Shown here: in pieces, positions 41,303 through 50,313 of the stretch
How the letters are laid out: each line of letters starts with the position of its first letter
How positions within the stretch are numbered: the stretch's first letter is position 1
NCBI GenBank assembly: GCA_964418365.1
Contig: CAYQLM010000003.1
Span: forward strand, 1-64,000
From: JBBDXS01 sp964418365
GTDB lineage: Bacteria > Chloroflexota > Dehalococcoidia > DSTF01 > RBG-16-68-14
Length of the DNA: 64,000 bases
Reading direction: 5' to 3'
The notes under the pieces: model-generated
The model's database searches: none
The model's input: only the letters and a program-made list of their open reading frames with translations
Told to the model about the DNA's origin: nothing
Position numbers and translations under genes: made by a program

Positions 41303-43753
41303 TTGCAGCGAAGTGACACCGTGAGGGCAACGCCGGCCGTGTATGGCGGGCTGTTCTTCACGACACTCAGCACGCTGATGTACGAAGTTCTGCTCACGCG
41401 GATCTTCAGCGTGACGATGTGGTACCACTTCGCGTTCGTAGCAGTTTCGGTCGCGTTGTTCGGCATGACCGTCGGCGCGCTGATTATCCACCTCGTGCCG
41501 AGTCGTTTCACACAAGACGACACGCGCGACCGCCTCGCTCAAGCATCGTTGCTGTTCAGCGTCTCGATAGTGCTGAGCTTTCTCACGCAGTTGGTCATCC
41601 CGTTCGACGCCCACTGGTCGCTCACGGCGATCTACTCCACGTCGCTCATCTACCTGGTCATCTCGGTGCCGTTCATCTTCAGCGGCGTTATCGTCGCACT
41701 GACGCTGACTCGTTTTCCAAACCAGGTGAGCCGGCTCTATGCGGCCGATCTGATGGGTGCGGGCCTGGGGACGGTGACGCTAGTGTGGCTGATCAACGTC
41801 CTCGGCGATGGGCCGTCCACCGTCGTGGTCGTCGCGGCGCTGGCGGGCATAGGTGCGTGCCTGTTCGCAACCGCAGCGGGCCGTTCACGCCTGCTCAGGT
41901 TCGCGGCCGCCGTCGCTGTACTCTGGGCGATCGGCGGCATCGGGAATGCCTTCTCCGCCCAGCATTACCATCCGATCCTACGCATTCGCTGGGCGAAGGG
42001 CGCGGAAGAAACAACAGCCCGCTACGAGCGGTGGAACGCGTTCTCGCGCATTCGAGTAGTAGGCGACCCGAATACGGTCTCGCCACCCTTCGGATGGGGT
42101 TTCAGCCCGGCTCTGCCGGCCAACGCCCAGGCGCACCAGATGGGCCTGAACATTGACGCAACGGCTGCGACGTTCTTGACTAAGTTCAGTGGCAACACGG
42201 CCGACGTCGACTACCTTCGCTATGACGTGGTCAACATTGCTCACTACCTGCGATCGAATGCGCGCGTGTTCGTGATTGGGGCCGGCGGGGGTCGCGATGT
42301 GCTCACTGCCCTCCTCTTTCAGCAGCAGTCGGTCACAGCGGTAGAGATTAACAACGCGATCTTGAAGGCCGTAAACAACAAGTATGGCGACTTCACCGGT
42401 CACCTTGATGAGCTGCCCAACGTCCACTTCGTGAACGACGAGGCGCGCAGCTATCTGGCCCGCTCCGACGACAAGTATGACATTATTCAGCTCTCGCTCA
42501 TCGATACCTGGGCAGCGACAGCGGCGGGCGCTTTCTCCCTCTCAGAGAACTCGCTCTACACCGTGGAGGCTTGGGACACGTTCCTCAATCGCTTGGCTCC
42601 AAACGGTGTGCTAAGCGTGTCGCGCTGGTACCACGTCGACAGGCCGTTGGAGTCGTACCGGGTCACGGCGCTGGCCGCCGCAGCACTGCGGCGCCGCGGC
42701 ATCACGAATCCGCGGGACCATATCATCCTGATTCGAAATCCGGCGACGTCTTACTTGGGGCCGGGCATTGCCGTGAGTACGATCCTGGTGAGCCCGGAGC
42801 CATTCTCACAGGCCGACATCGATCGGGTCGAGCAGGTGGCTCAGGACCTGCGAGACGAGGTGGTCCTTGTACCGGCGCCGGCACCAAGCGATCCGGTGTT
42901 TGCTGCGATCGCGGACGCGAAAGACCCGAACTCCGTCCCCCTCGGCATTCCCGCCAATATCTCGGCGCCCACGGATGACCGGCCGTTCTTCTTCCAGATG
43001 ATCCGCTTCCAGGACATCTTCAGCCGGTCGCTCTACGGCGTCGGGACCCAGTATCTGACGCAACCGGTGCTCGTGCTCTTCAGCCTCGCCATCGCCATGC
43101 TCGTTCTAACCAGTCTCTGCATTCTGCTGCCACTCGCCATCACGACCAGCCGGCAGGCATTGCACGGCATGGCGCCGTTCGTGGTCTTTTTCGGCGGGAT
43201 CGGTCTGGGGTTCTTGCTGTTGGAGATCGCGCAATTGCAGCGGCTCATCATCTTTCTCGGCCATCCTACGTATGCCCTCTCGGTCGTGCTGTTCTCGTTG
43301 TTGGTTTTCAGCGGTATTGGCAGCTTTGTAACGGAGCAGATCATCAGTCCGGGCCGACGGGCGTTCCTGTTACTGCCGTTTGTCGCACTCCTCGCGGTGC
43401 TGGTAGCGGCCGGGGTTGCGACGCCCCATATCACGCACAGCTTCGACGACGCGACCACGCCAGTGCGCATCATTACCGCGGTAGCGCTTCTCGCGCCGAT
43501 GGGTCTCCTCATGGGCATGCCGTTCCCCATCGGCATGACGCTGGCGTCCCGGCAGAAGGACGCGCCCACCGCGTTCTTCTGGGGGATCAACGGAGCAACC
43601 TCCGTGCTCGCCTCCGTGCTCGGCGTTGCCATCGCGCTGCAATGGGGCATCTCGATTGCATTTTGGGTGGGCGTCGGCTGGTATGCCGTCGCAGCGCTAG
43701 CCCTGGGAAGCATCGTCAGCAGAGGACGTTCAACGGCGGGTACCTATGTATGA
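41303..43753 (+). CDS. Membrane protein with a spermidine synthase-like domain
   Basis: 816 residues. Residues 1-215 hold about six membrane helices. Residues about 285-540 form a Rossmann methyltransferase-like domain with VFVIGAGGGRDVLTALL and AVEINNAIL, as in polyamine aminopropyltransferases. A further block of about eight helices follows (575-810). Such SpeE-related membrane proteins are widespread, but few are known to make polyamines; the usual catalytic Asp pair is not evident. GGGGGAG lies 7 nt before TTG 41303, supporting that start over GTG 41321. Its product is uncertain. Confidence 0.75.
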   Translation: MQRSDTVRATPAVYGGLFFTTLSTLMYEVLLTRIFSVTMWYHFAFVAVSVALFGMTVGALIIHLVPSRFTQDDTRDRLAQASLLFSVSIVLSFLTQLVIPFDAHWSLTAIYSTSLIYLVISVPFIFSGVIVALTLTRFPNQVSRLYAADLMGAGLGTVTLVWLINVLGDGPSTVVVVAALAGIGACLFATAAGRSRLLRFAAAVAVLWAIGGIGNAFSAQHYHPILRIRWAKGAEETTARYERWNAFSRIRVVGDPNTVSPPFGWGFSPALPANAQAHQMGLNIDATAATFLTKFSGNTADVDYLRYDVVNIAHYLRSNARVFVIGAGGGRDVLTALLFQQQSVTAVEINNAILKAVNNKYGDFTGHLDELPNVHFVNDEARSYLARSDDKYDIIQLSLIDTWAATAAGAFSLSENSLYTVEAWDTFLNRLAPNGVLSVSRWYHVDRPLESYRVTALAAAALRRRGITNPRDHIILIRNPATSYLGPGIAVSTILVSPEPFSQADIDRVEQVAQDLRDEVVLVPAPAPSDPVFAAIADAKDPNSVPLGIPANISAPTDDRPFFFQMIRFQDIFSRSLYGVGTQYLTQPVLVLFSLAIAMLVLTSLCILLPLAITTSRQALHGMAPFVVFFGGIGLGFLLLEIAQLQRLIIFLGHPTYALSVVLFSLLVFSGIGSFVTEQIISPGRRAFLLLPFVALLAVLVAAGVATPHITHSFDDATTPVRIITAVALLAPMGLLMGMPFPIGMTLASRQKDAPTAFFWGINGATSVLASVLGVAIALQWGISIAFWVGVGWYAVAALALGSIVSRGRSTAGTYV

Positions 43754-43812
43754 TCCATGGACACGACGCGCATCCCGTGCTCATATGTGTCAGCCATCCA
43801 TTATGATCGGGC

Positions 43813-43980
43813 ATGGCTGTGAAGCCGCCGCTGCCGGTCGCGCTCACCAAGGCGTCGATGAAGGCGATCAAGCGCGGCGCTGAGTCGGCCAACGTCGCCT
43901 ACAGTGACGGCGATCTGCTGCTCTACAGCCGCCTGCCGCAGCAATTCGCGCGCCGGCGCGCGAAACAACGCAACGAATAG
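43813..43980 (+). pseudogene. Duplicated 3' fragment of the enoyl-CoA hydratase gene
   Basis: ATG 43813 to TAG 43980 encodes 55 residues. They match the end of the 40447-41217 protein: KPPLPVALTKASMKAIKRG and SYSDGDLLLYSRL there, with YSDGDLLLYSRL here. Nucleotide identity is high but not perfect, so the duplication is not recent. The rest of the gene is missing. The spermidine-synthase-like gene lies between the two copies. Confidence 0.75.
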
Positions 43981-44007
43981 CTGCCGAACGACGCGCTCAT
44001 GGAGGCA

Positions 44008-44039
44008 AGCGCCCCTGCGCGAAGATGCACAGGGGCGCT
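44008..44039. terminator. Hairpin with 10-bp stem, probable terminator of the cupredoxin gene
   Basis: AGCGCCCCTG (44008-44017) pairs perfectly with CAGGGGCGCT (44030-44039) across a 12-nt loop. It lies 24 nt beyond the stop of the minus-strand cupredoxin gene and 28 nt beyond the plus-strand remnant. The following T-tract is weak on both strands. Confidence 0.6.
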
Positions 44040-44063
44040 CGCTTTGGTTACGAATCGTTTGGA

Positions 44064-45242
44064 CTACTGAGTGACCTTCACCGTTCCTCCCATGCCTGGG
44101 TGAACGATGCACACATAGTTGTACGTCCCGGCCTTCGTGAACGTCACCTTGTACTGGTAGATCGGATCTCCGAACGACACGATGACGCCAGAACTCAGGA
44201 ACCCAGTGCCATCCCAGTTGCCCGCATCGATGAGCGGGGGTGCGCTCGGATCGGTCGGCTGGCCCGGGCTCTTGGATGGTGCACCCGCCTTCTCGTTGGC
44301 GTGATACGCACCGTCAGCACCCTTCACGAGCAGGCTCTTGGCATCATCCGGGGCGTTGAAGCTGATCGTGTGCACACCATCGACACTCCACGTCACCGAC
44401 TCGCCCTCTTTGATGTCGATCTCCTTCGGACCGAACTCGTTCACTCCCGCTTCCTGCACGTCCGGCGACGAGGCTCCAGCCTGCGCCTTGTCCGCAGTGA
44501 GCGAGGTGAGCTGATCGGCCGTCGGCTTGAGCTTCGTCACCATCTGGCTGAACTCGTCATCGCCCTTTGCCTTCTGCTCGGAAGGCTTCGGCACGCTCGT
44601 GCCCTTGGCGACAACGGTGATGGTGCCGCTCATGCCTGGTCGGTGAAGCAGACAGTAGTAATGGTACGTGCCGGGCTTGATATTCGACGCCAGCTTCACG
44701 GAGAAGACGGCAGCTTCGGGCAAGAATCCGCTGTTGTAGTAAGTCTGCGTGCCGTCGAAGTCCATCTGCGTTTGCTGGGGCTTCGCGCACGCCGATCCGT
44801 CACTGGGCGCGTCGCCGCTCGCGAGGTAGCAGGGCTGTCCCGCCGCCTGGATGACATCGCCAGGGCCTTCTGGGAATAACGACGGCAGCTTTGCGGTCGC
44901 CGTGTTGTACTGGTCGGCGTACTGTTCCGGCGGCCCCTGCTGGCAGTCCGGGTCGGCGAGGCCGCCGTTGGGGCATGCCTGCGAGATGACGTTGAACACG
45001 TCATCAACATCCCGGCCCAGCGTGACCGTATGCGGCTCCCCGCTGAAGATGCTGGTGAAGTCAACGGTATCCCCTGGATGGACTTGCACGTCGTTTGGGA
45101 AATATGCCAAGAACGCGCCGATGAACTCGCCCGATCTGCCGTCGACCTGAACAGAGAACGTCTTCGCGCCGCCTCCGCTGCTTTTGCAACCGGCGCCCAG
45201 TAGCGCCGCTGCGGCTAGCAAAATGAGTACACCCTTCCACAT
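44064..45242 (-). CDS. Lipoprotein with two cupredoxin domains
   Basis: 392 residues. A signal peptide ends in the lipobox LGAGC, with Cys19 as the lipid anchor. Domain 1 (about 30-210) has His71 in EPHTV and Cys197, His200 and Met204 in CLLHRPGM, a complete type 1 copper set. Domain 2 (about 270-392) has His291 in GVHTI and Cys378, His381 and Met384 in CIVHPGM. It is exposed on the outer face of the membrane and probably carries electrons or stores copper. Two intact sites suggest intramolecular electron transfer. The hairpin at 44008-44039 follows it. Confidence 0.85.
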   Translation of the reverse strand: MWKGVLILLAAAALLGAGCKSSGGGAKTFSVQVDGRSGEFIGAFLAYFPNDVQVHPGDTVDFTSIFSGEPHTVTLGRDVDDVFNVISQACPNGGLADPDCQQGPPEQYADQYNTATAKLPSLFPEGPGDVIQAAGQPCYLASGDAPSDGSACAKPQQTQMDFDGTQTYYNSGFLPEAAVFSVKLASNIKPGTYHYYCLLHRPGMSGTITVVAKGTSVPKPSEQKAKGDDEFSQMVTKLKPTADQLTSLTADKAQAGASSPDVQEAGVNEFGPKEIDIKEGESVTWSVDGVHTISFNAPDDAKSLLVKGADGAYHANEKAGAPSKSPGQPTDPSAPPLIDAGNWDGTGFLSSGVIVSFGDPIYQYKVTFTKAGTYNYVCIVHPGMGGTVKVTQ

Positions 45243-45427
45243 AGGTATCCGGTCCCTCCCTGTGAATCCCCCTGGGTTGCTTGAACGCGACGACTGCCAG
45301 CGAGCCCCGGCGGGTCGGCGCTGAGGCTACAATACTTACCTCTTCCCTCACGATCAAGCCACCAGGCGGCGGGAAGCCTGATAGAAAAGGACTCGTAGAT
45401 TCGCTACGATTGCTCTGCGGAAGCCGG

Positions 45428-45505
45428 GCCCCGGTAGCTCAGATTGGACAGAGCAACGGTTTCCTAAACCGTGGGTCGCAGGTTCGAATCCTGCCCGGGG
45501 TACCA
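45428..45505 (+). tRNA. tRNA-Arg(CCT), CCA encoded
   Basis: A full cloverleaf can be drawn: acceptor GCCCCGG/CCGGGGT, D-arm GCTC/GAGC, anticodon arm ACGGT-TTCCTAA-ACCGT with anticodon CCT, T-arm GCAGG-TTCGAAT-CCTGC, discriminator A and encoded CCA. It reads AGG codons. The 31 bases at its 3' end (45475-45505) recur at 52663-52693, so it may be the attachment site of an island. Confidence 0.95.
45475..45505 (+). repeat. attL-like 3' end of tRNA-Arg
   Basis: 31 bases from the variable loop to CCA, matching 52663-52693 at 28 of 31 positions in the same orientation. tRNA 3' ends are common integration sites. Confidence 0.55.
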
Positions 45506-45671
45506 CGTTTCGTATACAGAATCCACCGATGGCCGCGTGACAACGCGCGCCTTCAGACGAATTGACAGCAACGCGAACGTAGACGCTACCAAGTCGCGGG
45601 CTAGTTGTAGATCAGCGGACGACGCGACCGAATGCTGTTGAGCGCTAACCGCTGAGCAGCGCGTCTAACGC
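45506..45671. other. Non-coding stretch after tRNA-Arg
   Basis: No gene or clear signal is seen before the truncated secreted-protein remnant at 45672. The total gap from the tRNA to the next intact gene (46169) is about 660 nt. Confidence 0.5.
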
Positions 45672-46109
45672 TTGCTCGGCGTGCCGTTGCCGGGTTGGTG
45701 TCTCAGTCAGTGGATCGTGCGAAGCACGATCCCGCCTGTTACCCGAAATACGCTGTACTTCGTCTACCTACCGCCCGACATCAGCGCCGTCGCCGCCGAT
45801 GGGACGCGTTCTTGTAGAAAGTTCTGCGGCTATCACGGCAACGTCAAAGGGACTCGCGTTCTCCACGCCGTCGAACCCCACGTGAGCTGCCAAGGATGTA
45901 GCTTCGGCAACGGTGTCGTGGACTCCCTGACCAAGGTGAGCAGCCACGAGCCGTGTGCGGCGATCACAGACCCAGAGGGTGACGGCTGGTACGACGATGT
46001 CTCCTGGGACAAGATCGGCGATATCTGCAACAACGAGGTTACTCGGTTGGGACCCTACACGATCCAGGAGGAGTGGTCGGACTCCCGTCAGCGCTGCGTA
46101 ATCTCATAG
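45672..46109 (+). pseudogene. C-terminal remnant of a secreted protein (SHE...TDP...GWYDD type)
   Basis: The frame encodes NTLYFVYLPPDISAV, CRKFCGYH, SSHEPCAAITDP, GWYDD, IGDICN and a terminal EEWS...C. The order resembles the end of secreted plant- and bacterial-type proteins related to phosphate-induced (EXORDIUM-like) proteins, where SSHE is part of a His-Glu motif and TDP...GWYD follows. No start codon with a signal peptide precedes it (a TTG begins the frame), and the N-terminal half is absent. Probably a decayed gene inside the tRNA-linked island. Family assignment is by memory and tentative. Confidence 0.5.
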
Positions 46110-46168
46110 ATCACGGCGGGCCTTCTCAGCATACCCTGCGACGTTGCACCATGACCCGCTAGTGTGGC

Positions 46169-49100
46169 CTACGCCTTCGGGTTGACAGGCAACTGCGGCG
46201 GCCAGGGGTTTTGGCACATGCTGGTCAGCCGTCCGAACACGAACTGCAGGTCGTTGATGTTGATTTCGCCGTCACCCGCCATCTGCCCGGACGGCATCAG
46301 GTCGTAGCGCGTGCCGTAGAACAGGCTCCCTATCGTCGACGCCCAGCGGAACGCCACCTGCTGCGCGTCCATCACGTCCACGATGCAGTCCCCGGTCACA
46401 TCGCCCTCCAGGTAGCGGATCGTCACGTCGCCGTCGTCGCAGGAGAAGATCGGGATCGGGTGCCCCTGCAGGTCCGATAGCTGGCACCCCTGGTTCAGGA
46501 TCTGCACGGCGATGCCGTTGTCCTGGTTGGGCAGGATCTGTGAGTACAACTCCGGCTGCGGTCGCACGACGATGTCCGCCAGATGGCGCCCCTCAGGTGT
46601 GTGCGTATCCGGGAAGACGTTCTTACCCGGCGAGACGCAGCCGATCCGCGCGATCCCCTTCAGTGTGGAGTTCGTCGCGTCCTGGATCGTGCAGACCATC
46701 GAGCTAGCCGCAGGCCCCGGCACCAGCTGCACGCAGACGAGCTTCTCGTCGTACCGCACCTCGAACTCGAACGCGCCCAGGCGCTCCAGCTGCGCCGGGT
46801 CCTTGGGGTCCTGCGATGTGATGGGCGCGCTGAGCTGGTGCGTGAAGAGCGCCACGTTCGTGCCGTCTTGGCAACGGACCGGCGCCAGCTTCTCGCCTTG
46901 TCTCGTGAGGAAGAGGTTCTGCAGCGCCGGCAGCTTGGTAAGCTCGCGCACGGGCGTAAACGTCACCGCCCCCAGCGTCCCACGCGCACTCTTAGCCTGA
47001 TCCACCAGCGCGACGTTGTTCTTGGACAGGTAGTGGTCGCCGGGTTCAGCCTGGCCCGCACCGCTGGTCGTGAAGATCGTCAGAGCGTTCATGTTCTTTA
47101 CTATCAGATCGGGAACGCCGTCGGACGGCACGCTGGTATCGACGTACACGTACAAGAACACGTCGAAAAAGCTGGTGCATGGTGTTGCCGGGGCGCACTC
47201 GAGAATGCCCGGCTGGGCATTCGGCGGTTGCTCCTCGATGTAGCCGATGGAGCGTTCAAAGAGGCTCTCGGTGACCCACATGGGGAAGCTGTCAGCGCCG
47301 AACTGCGCGGTGCCGGAGAGGAACATCTGCACGATCTCCGTTTCCACATCGTCCTGGCCCTTGTGGAGCGTCAACGAAGATGGTCCGATGCCGTCGCGGT
47401 CGCCGGCGGCGGCGTCGCGCAAGATGCACGTGTGGCCGAACAGCTCGGCGCTGCCCGCGCCGAGCGCTGGGTCGGTCAAGCTGAGGTCGATGGTCGCGAT
47501 GGAGCTGCCCAGATCGTCGAGGAGCTTCCCCGCCGCCGGAGCCGGGCAGGGGGTGCCCGGCGGTGGCAGAGGCGTGTCAGCTGGTTTCGATATGGTGGTC
47601 ACCCATGCGCTGCGACCATGCGTCGCCGCAACCAGGGTGTTGTCCTGCGTGTTGAGCAGCAAGTCCTGCACGACCACGTTGGGCAGCGACCCCTTGTTGA
47701 AGTTGTCCCACGTTGCGCCGCCGTCGGTCGAACGGAAGACGCCGCCATCCGTGCCGGCGTAGAGCGTAGGAGGGCTGGTCCTGGGATCGATGGCGAGCGC
47801 GTTGACCGGGATGTTCGGCAGATCCCCGCTGATGTCCGCCCAGGCGCCGCCGGCGTTGGCGGTGTGAAAGACGTGCCCGCTGCCGCCGTATGGGTCGAAC
47901 CCGCTCAGCGTCACGTAGGCGCTGGTAGCATCGTTGGGGTCGACGGCGATGTCGCTAACGTATCGATAGGGCAGCCCGTTGGGCTGCGTCTCGGTCCAGG
48001 TGTTGCCGCCGTCAGTCGTGACGTCGAGGCCGCCGTAGGAACCCACGTAAATCACGTTGCTGCTGCTCGGCGCCGGGCCAATGGCGGAGATCGCGTCGTA
48101 GCCGAGGGGCGGGCTGATCGGCTCCCAAGATAGCGCTCCGTCCGTTGTCCGGTAGAGGCGGCTCGCGCCCGCATAGAGCGTGTCCGGGTTCGAAGGGCTC
48201 ATCACCAGGGGCGCGATGAAGAGACGCAGCTCGTTGAAGGGGATGCCGTTCATGGCCGGGTACCAGTTGGCGCCGCCGTCGTAGGACTTCTCGATTTGGA
48301 GGTATTGGAATGTGTGATAGATAAGCTGTGGGTTGTCCGGGTTCACGGCCGCGTAGCCGCCATCGCCACCGGCCACCTGCTTCCACACGGGAGAGCCGGT
48401 GTAGCGCAGGGTGCCGTTGTCTTGCGTGCCGCCAAGGAACATGGCGGGAGATGTTACGCTGCCCGCCGTGCCCGGATAGAACTGCGTGATGGCCAGGTTT
48501 CCGTTCAGGTTTGCGAACGTGGTTCCGCTCCTGCGCCAGATGCCGCCGTCGTTGCCTATGTACAGGCGCCCCTGGCTGTCGAACGCCAGGGCGTGCTGGT
48601 CCACATGGATCGCGCCGGGGAAAAAGCCGATGAGGTCCGCGAAGTGCGCGCCGCCGTCGGTGGACTTGAACAGGTCGATCCCCCCTGCGTACACCGTGTT
48701 GGCGTCGGCCGGGTCTACGATCAGGGCGTTGTTGTACCAACACTGGCTGACAGTGATGAATAACGGAAAGGGATAGCGGTCGCAGTAGTGCGAGTCGTTT
48801 CCCAGGTTCGTCCAGTTCGCGCCGCCGTCCGTGGTCCGGTAGACGCCGTTCAGTCCACCGCCCTCCGCCAGCGCGGCATACACGGTTTGCGGCTGGCTGG
48901 GCGCGATGGCCAAGATGACCACGTCTGAATACCCTGGCGGTTGGAGCACCAGGTTCCAGGTATCGCCGCCGTCGATGCTCTTGTATACGCCGCCTGAAGA
49001 GTAGCCCGCGTCGACGCCGGCGTACAACGTCGCCGGTGCGGAGGGGTCGAGCTCGATGTCCCAGGCAGGCCCAGCGAGCTTGTTCGTCCAGGTGACGCCG

Positions 49101-49861
49101 CCATCGATGGACTTGTAGATTCCAGCTCCGCATGATCCAGGGCCACCGAAGGCGCCGCCGCTGGCCAGATAGAGGGTTGAGGGCGCGGTCGGATCGATAG
49201 CGATCCTGCCCACGCGGCACCCCGCGAAGGTATTCGAGGCCAGGAGCGTCCAGTTGTCGCCGCCGTCGGTGCTCTTGAGGATGCCTGCCCCGCCGTAGGA
49301 GGTAAGGCTGGCGTAGTCATTTTCGCCGGTGCCGGCGTAGACGATATCGGCGTTGGTCGGGTCGATGGCGAGCGCGCCCATCGAGAGTGACGGCTGCCGG
49401 TCGGTGAGGGGTGTCCAGCTCCCACCGCCATCCGTGGTCTTCCAGACCCCGCCTCCGGCCGCACCGATGTAGATGACGTTATCGTCGACCGGCGATACCG
49501 CGATGTCTTGGATGCGACCGGAGGCGGCACCCGTTGGGGTGAGGAGCCGGACGGCATCGATGGGGGCGGGCCCCAGCGGCGTCCAGGGCGGGCCGTCGAC
49601 CGGCGAACCTGCCAGCGCGCCCTGCTGCTGGGCTTGGAGCAGGCCCTGCGCCTGGATGCCGGCGGGGATCTGCGTGCCAGGAAAGGCGCGCTGACGGTAA
49701 AACCAGTCGTCCTGGGCCCGGTGGTCGTGAATGAACGCGTCCGGCGGAGGCGATCCGGCGGACTGAGCCGTGCCCGGCTCCTGCGCCTGCCCTGTATCGT
49801 TCGATAGTGGAGCGCCCAAAAGTAGCGCTGCGCCGATCGCCGCAGCGAAGACAAGGAGCAC
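46169..49861 (-). CDS. Large secreted Asp-box beta-propeller protein with dockerin-like C-terminus
   Basis: 1230 residues from GTG. A signal peptide is followed by about ten Asp-box repeats (S/T-x-D-G-G-x-x-W) at residues about 130-770: KTTDGGGSW, KSTDGGDNW, KSIDGGVTW, KSIDGGDTW, RTTDGGANW and others, as in VPS10/sortilin-like and sialidase propellers. A second module (about 780-1150) is unrecognised. Residues about 1155-1215 carry two dockerin-like calcium loops (GDVTGDCIVDVMDAQQ and AGDGEININDLQ). It is exported; the ligand is unknown. No ATG is available near the start, so the exact N-terminus is uncertain. Confidence 0.8.
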   Translation of the reverse strand: MLLVFAAAIGAALLLGAPLSNDTGQAQEPGTAQSAGSPPPDAFIHDHRAQDDWFYRQRAFPGTQIPAGIQAQGLLQAQQQGALAGSPVDGPPWTPLGPAPIDAVRLLTPTGAASGRIQDIAVSPVDDNVIYIGAAGGGVWKTTDGGGSWTPLTDRQPSLSMGALAIDPTNADIVYAGTGENDYASLTSYGGAGILKSTDGGDNWTLLASNTFAGCRVGRIAIDPTAPSTLYLASGGAFGGPGSCGAGIYKSIDGGVTWTNKLAGPAWDIELDPSAPATLYAGVDAGYSSGGVYKSIDGGDTWNLVLQPPGYSDVVILAIAPSQPQTVYAALAEGGGLNGVYRTTDGGANWTNLGNDSHYCDRYPFPLFITVSQCWYNNALIVDPADANTVYAGGIDLFKSTDGGAHFADLIGFFPGAIHVDQHALAFDSQGRLYIGNDGGIWRRSGTTFANLNGNLAITQFYPGTAGSVTSPAMFLGGTQDNGTLRYTGSPVWKQVAGGDGGYAAVNPDNPQLIYHTFQYLQIEKSYDGGANWYPAMNGIPFNELRLFIAPLVMSPSNPDTLYAGASRLYRTTDGALSWEPISPPLGYDAISAIGPAPSSSNVIYVGSYGGLDVTTDGGNTWTETQPNGLPYRYVSDIAVDPNDATSAYVTLSGFDPYGGSGHVFHTANAGGAWADISGDLPNIPVNALAIDPRTSPPTLYAGTDGGVFRSTDGGATWDNFNKGSLPNVVVQDLLLNTQDNTLVAATHGRSAWVTTISKPADTPLPPPGTPCPAPAAGKLLDDLGSSIATIDLSLTDPALGAGSAELFGHTCILRDAAAGDRDGIGPSSLTLHKGQDDVETEIVQMFLSGTAQFGADSFPMWVTESLFERSIGYIEEQPPNAQPGILECAPATPCTSFFDVFLYVYVDTSVPSDGVPDLIVKNMNALTIFTTSGAGQAEPGDHYLSKNNVALVDQAKSARGTLGAVTFTPVRELTKLPALQNLFLTRQGEKLAPVRCQDGTNVALFTHQLSAPITSQDPKDPAQLERLGAFEFEVRYDEKLVCVQLVPGPAASSMVCTIQDATNSTLKGIARIGCVSPGKNVFPDTHTPEGRHLADIVVRPQPELYSQILPNQDNGIAVQILNQGCQLSDLQGHPIPIFSCDDGDVTIRYLEGDVTGDCIVDVMDAQQVAFRWASTIGSLFYGTRYDLMPSGQMAGDGEININDLQFVFGRLTSMCQNPWPPQLPVNPKA

Positions 49862-50313
49862 CCGCCAGGATAAGGCTGAGAACGTAGCTTCCTCTGGGTG
49901 TCAGCGCGCGGACGGGGTCGCCGCTTGAGGCACCACCAGTCGGGGGCAAGTATACAGCGTTGGCGAACGTTGTCAACGTGGCCGGCAGGGCACCAACCGC
50001 GCAAAAGAGCTTCGACACAAACGGCGCCGTGTTCTCGTAGTGCGCCCCCGCCGCACGCGCTCTGACCCTCGGGGGAGCCATGCCCTCAGCACCGGCCCCG
50101 GCTGCGCTTGACGCGGGCGCTCGAACGTGTCCGGCTCTGGAACGAAACGGTTGACGGACCCGGGCGCGGTGCTATACTGGCCAGCACCCAGCAGTAGGCG
50201 AGCCCGCCAAGCCATGTCCTGTAACGTTGGCGCCCCTGCGGGAGGGGAACAGAGGTGGCATGGCCTCGAGAAGCGCTCGGCAAGACCTCCCTTCAAACGG
50301 CAATCGACAGCGC
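49862..50313. other. Divergent intergenic region
   Basis: About 450 bases without a convincing gene between the Asp-box protein (minus) and the lipoprotein hydrolase (plus). It contains the promoter at 50151-50178. Frames in it lack coding features. Confidence 0.5.
50151..50178 (+). promoter_or_regulatory. Sigma70-like promoter with extended -10 (TTGACG...TGCTATACT)
   Basis: TTGACG (50151-50156), 16-nt spacer, TATACT (50173-50178) preceded by TGC. Transcription would begin near 50185 and give a leader of about 130 nt before the ATG at 50314. Confidence 0.6.

Noticed and set aside
46583..48133. 516-codon plus-strand frame
   Set aside because: Antisense shadow of the Asp-box protein; no conserved motif.
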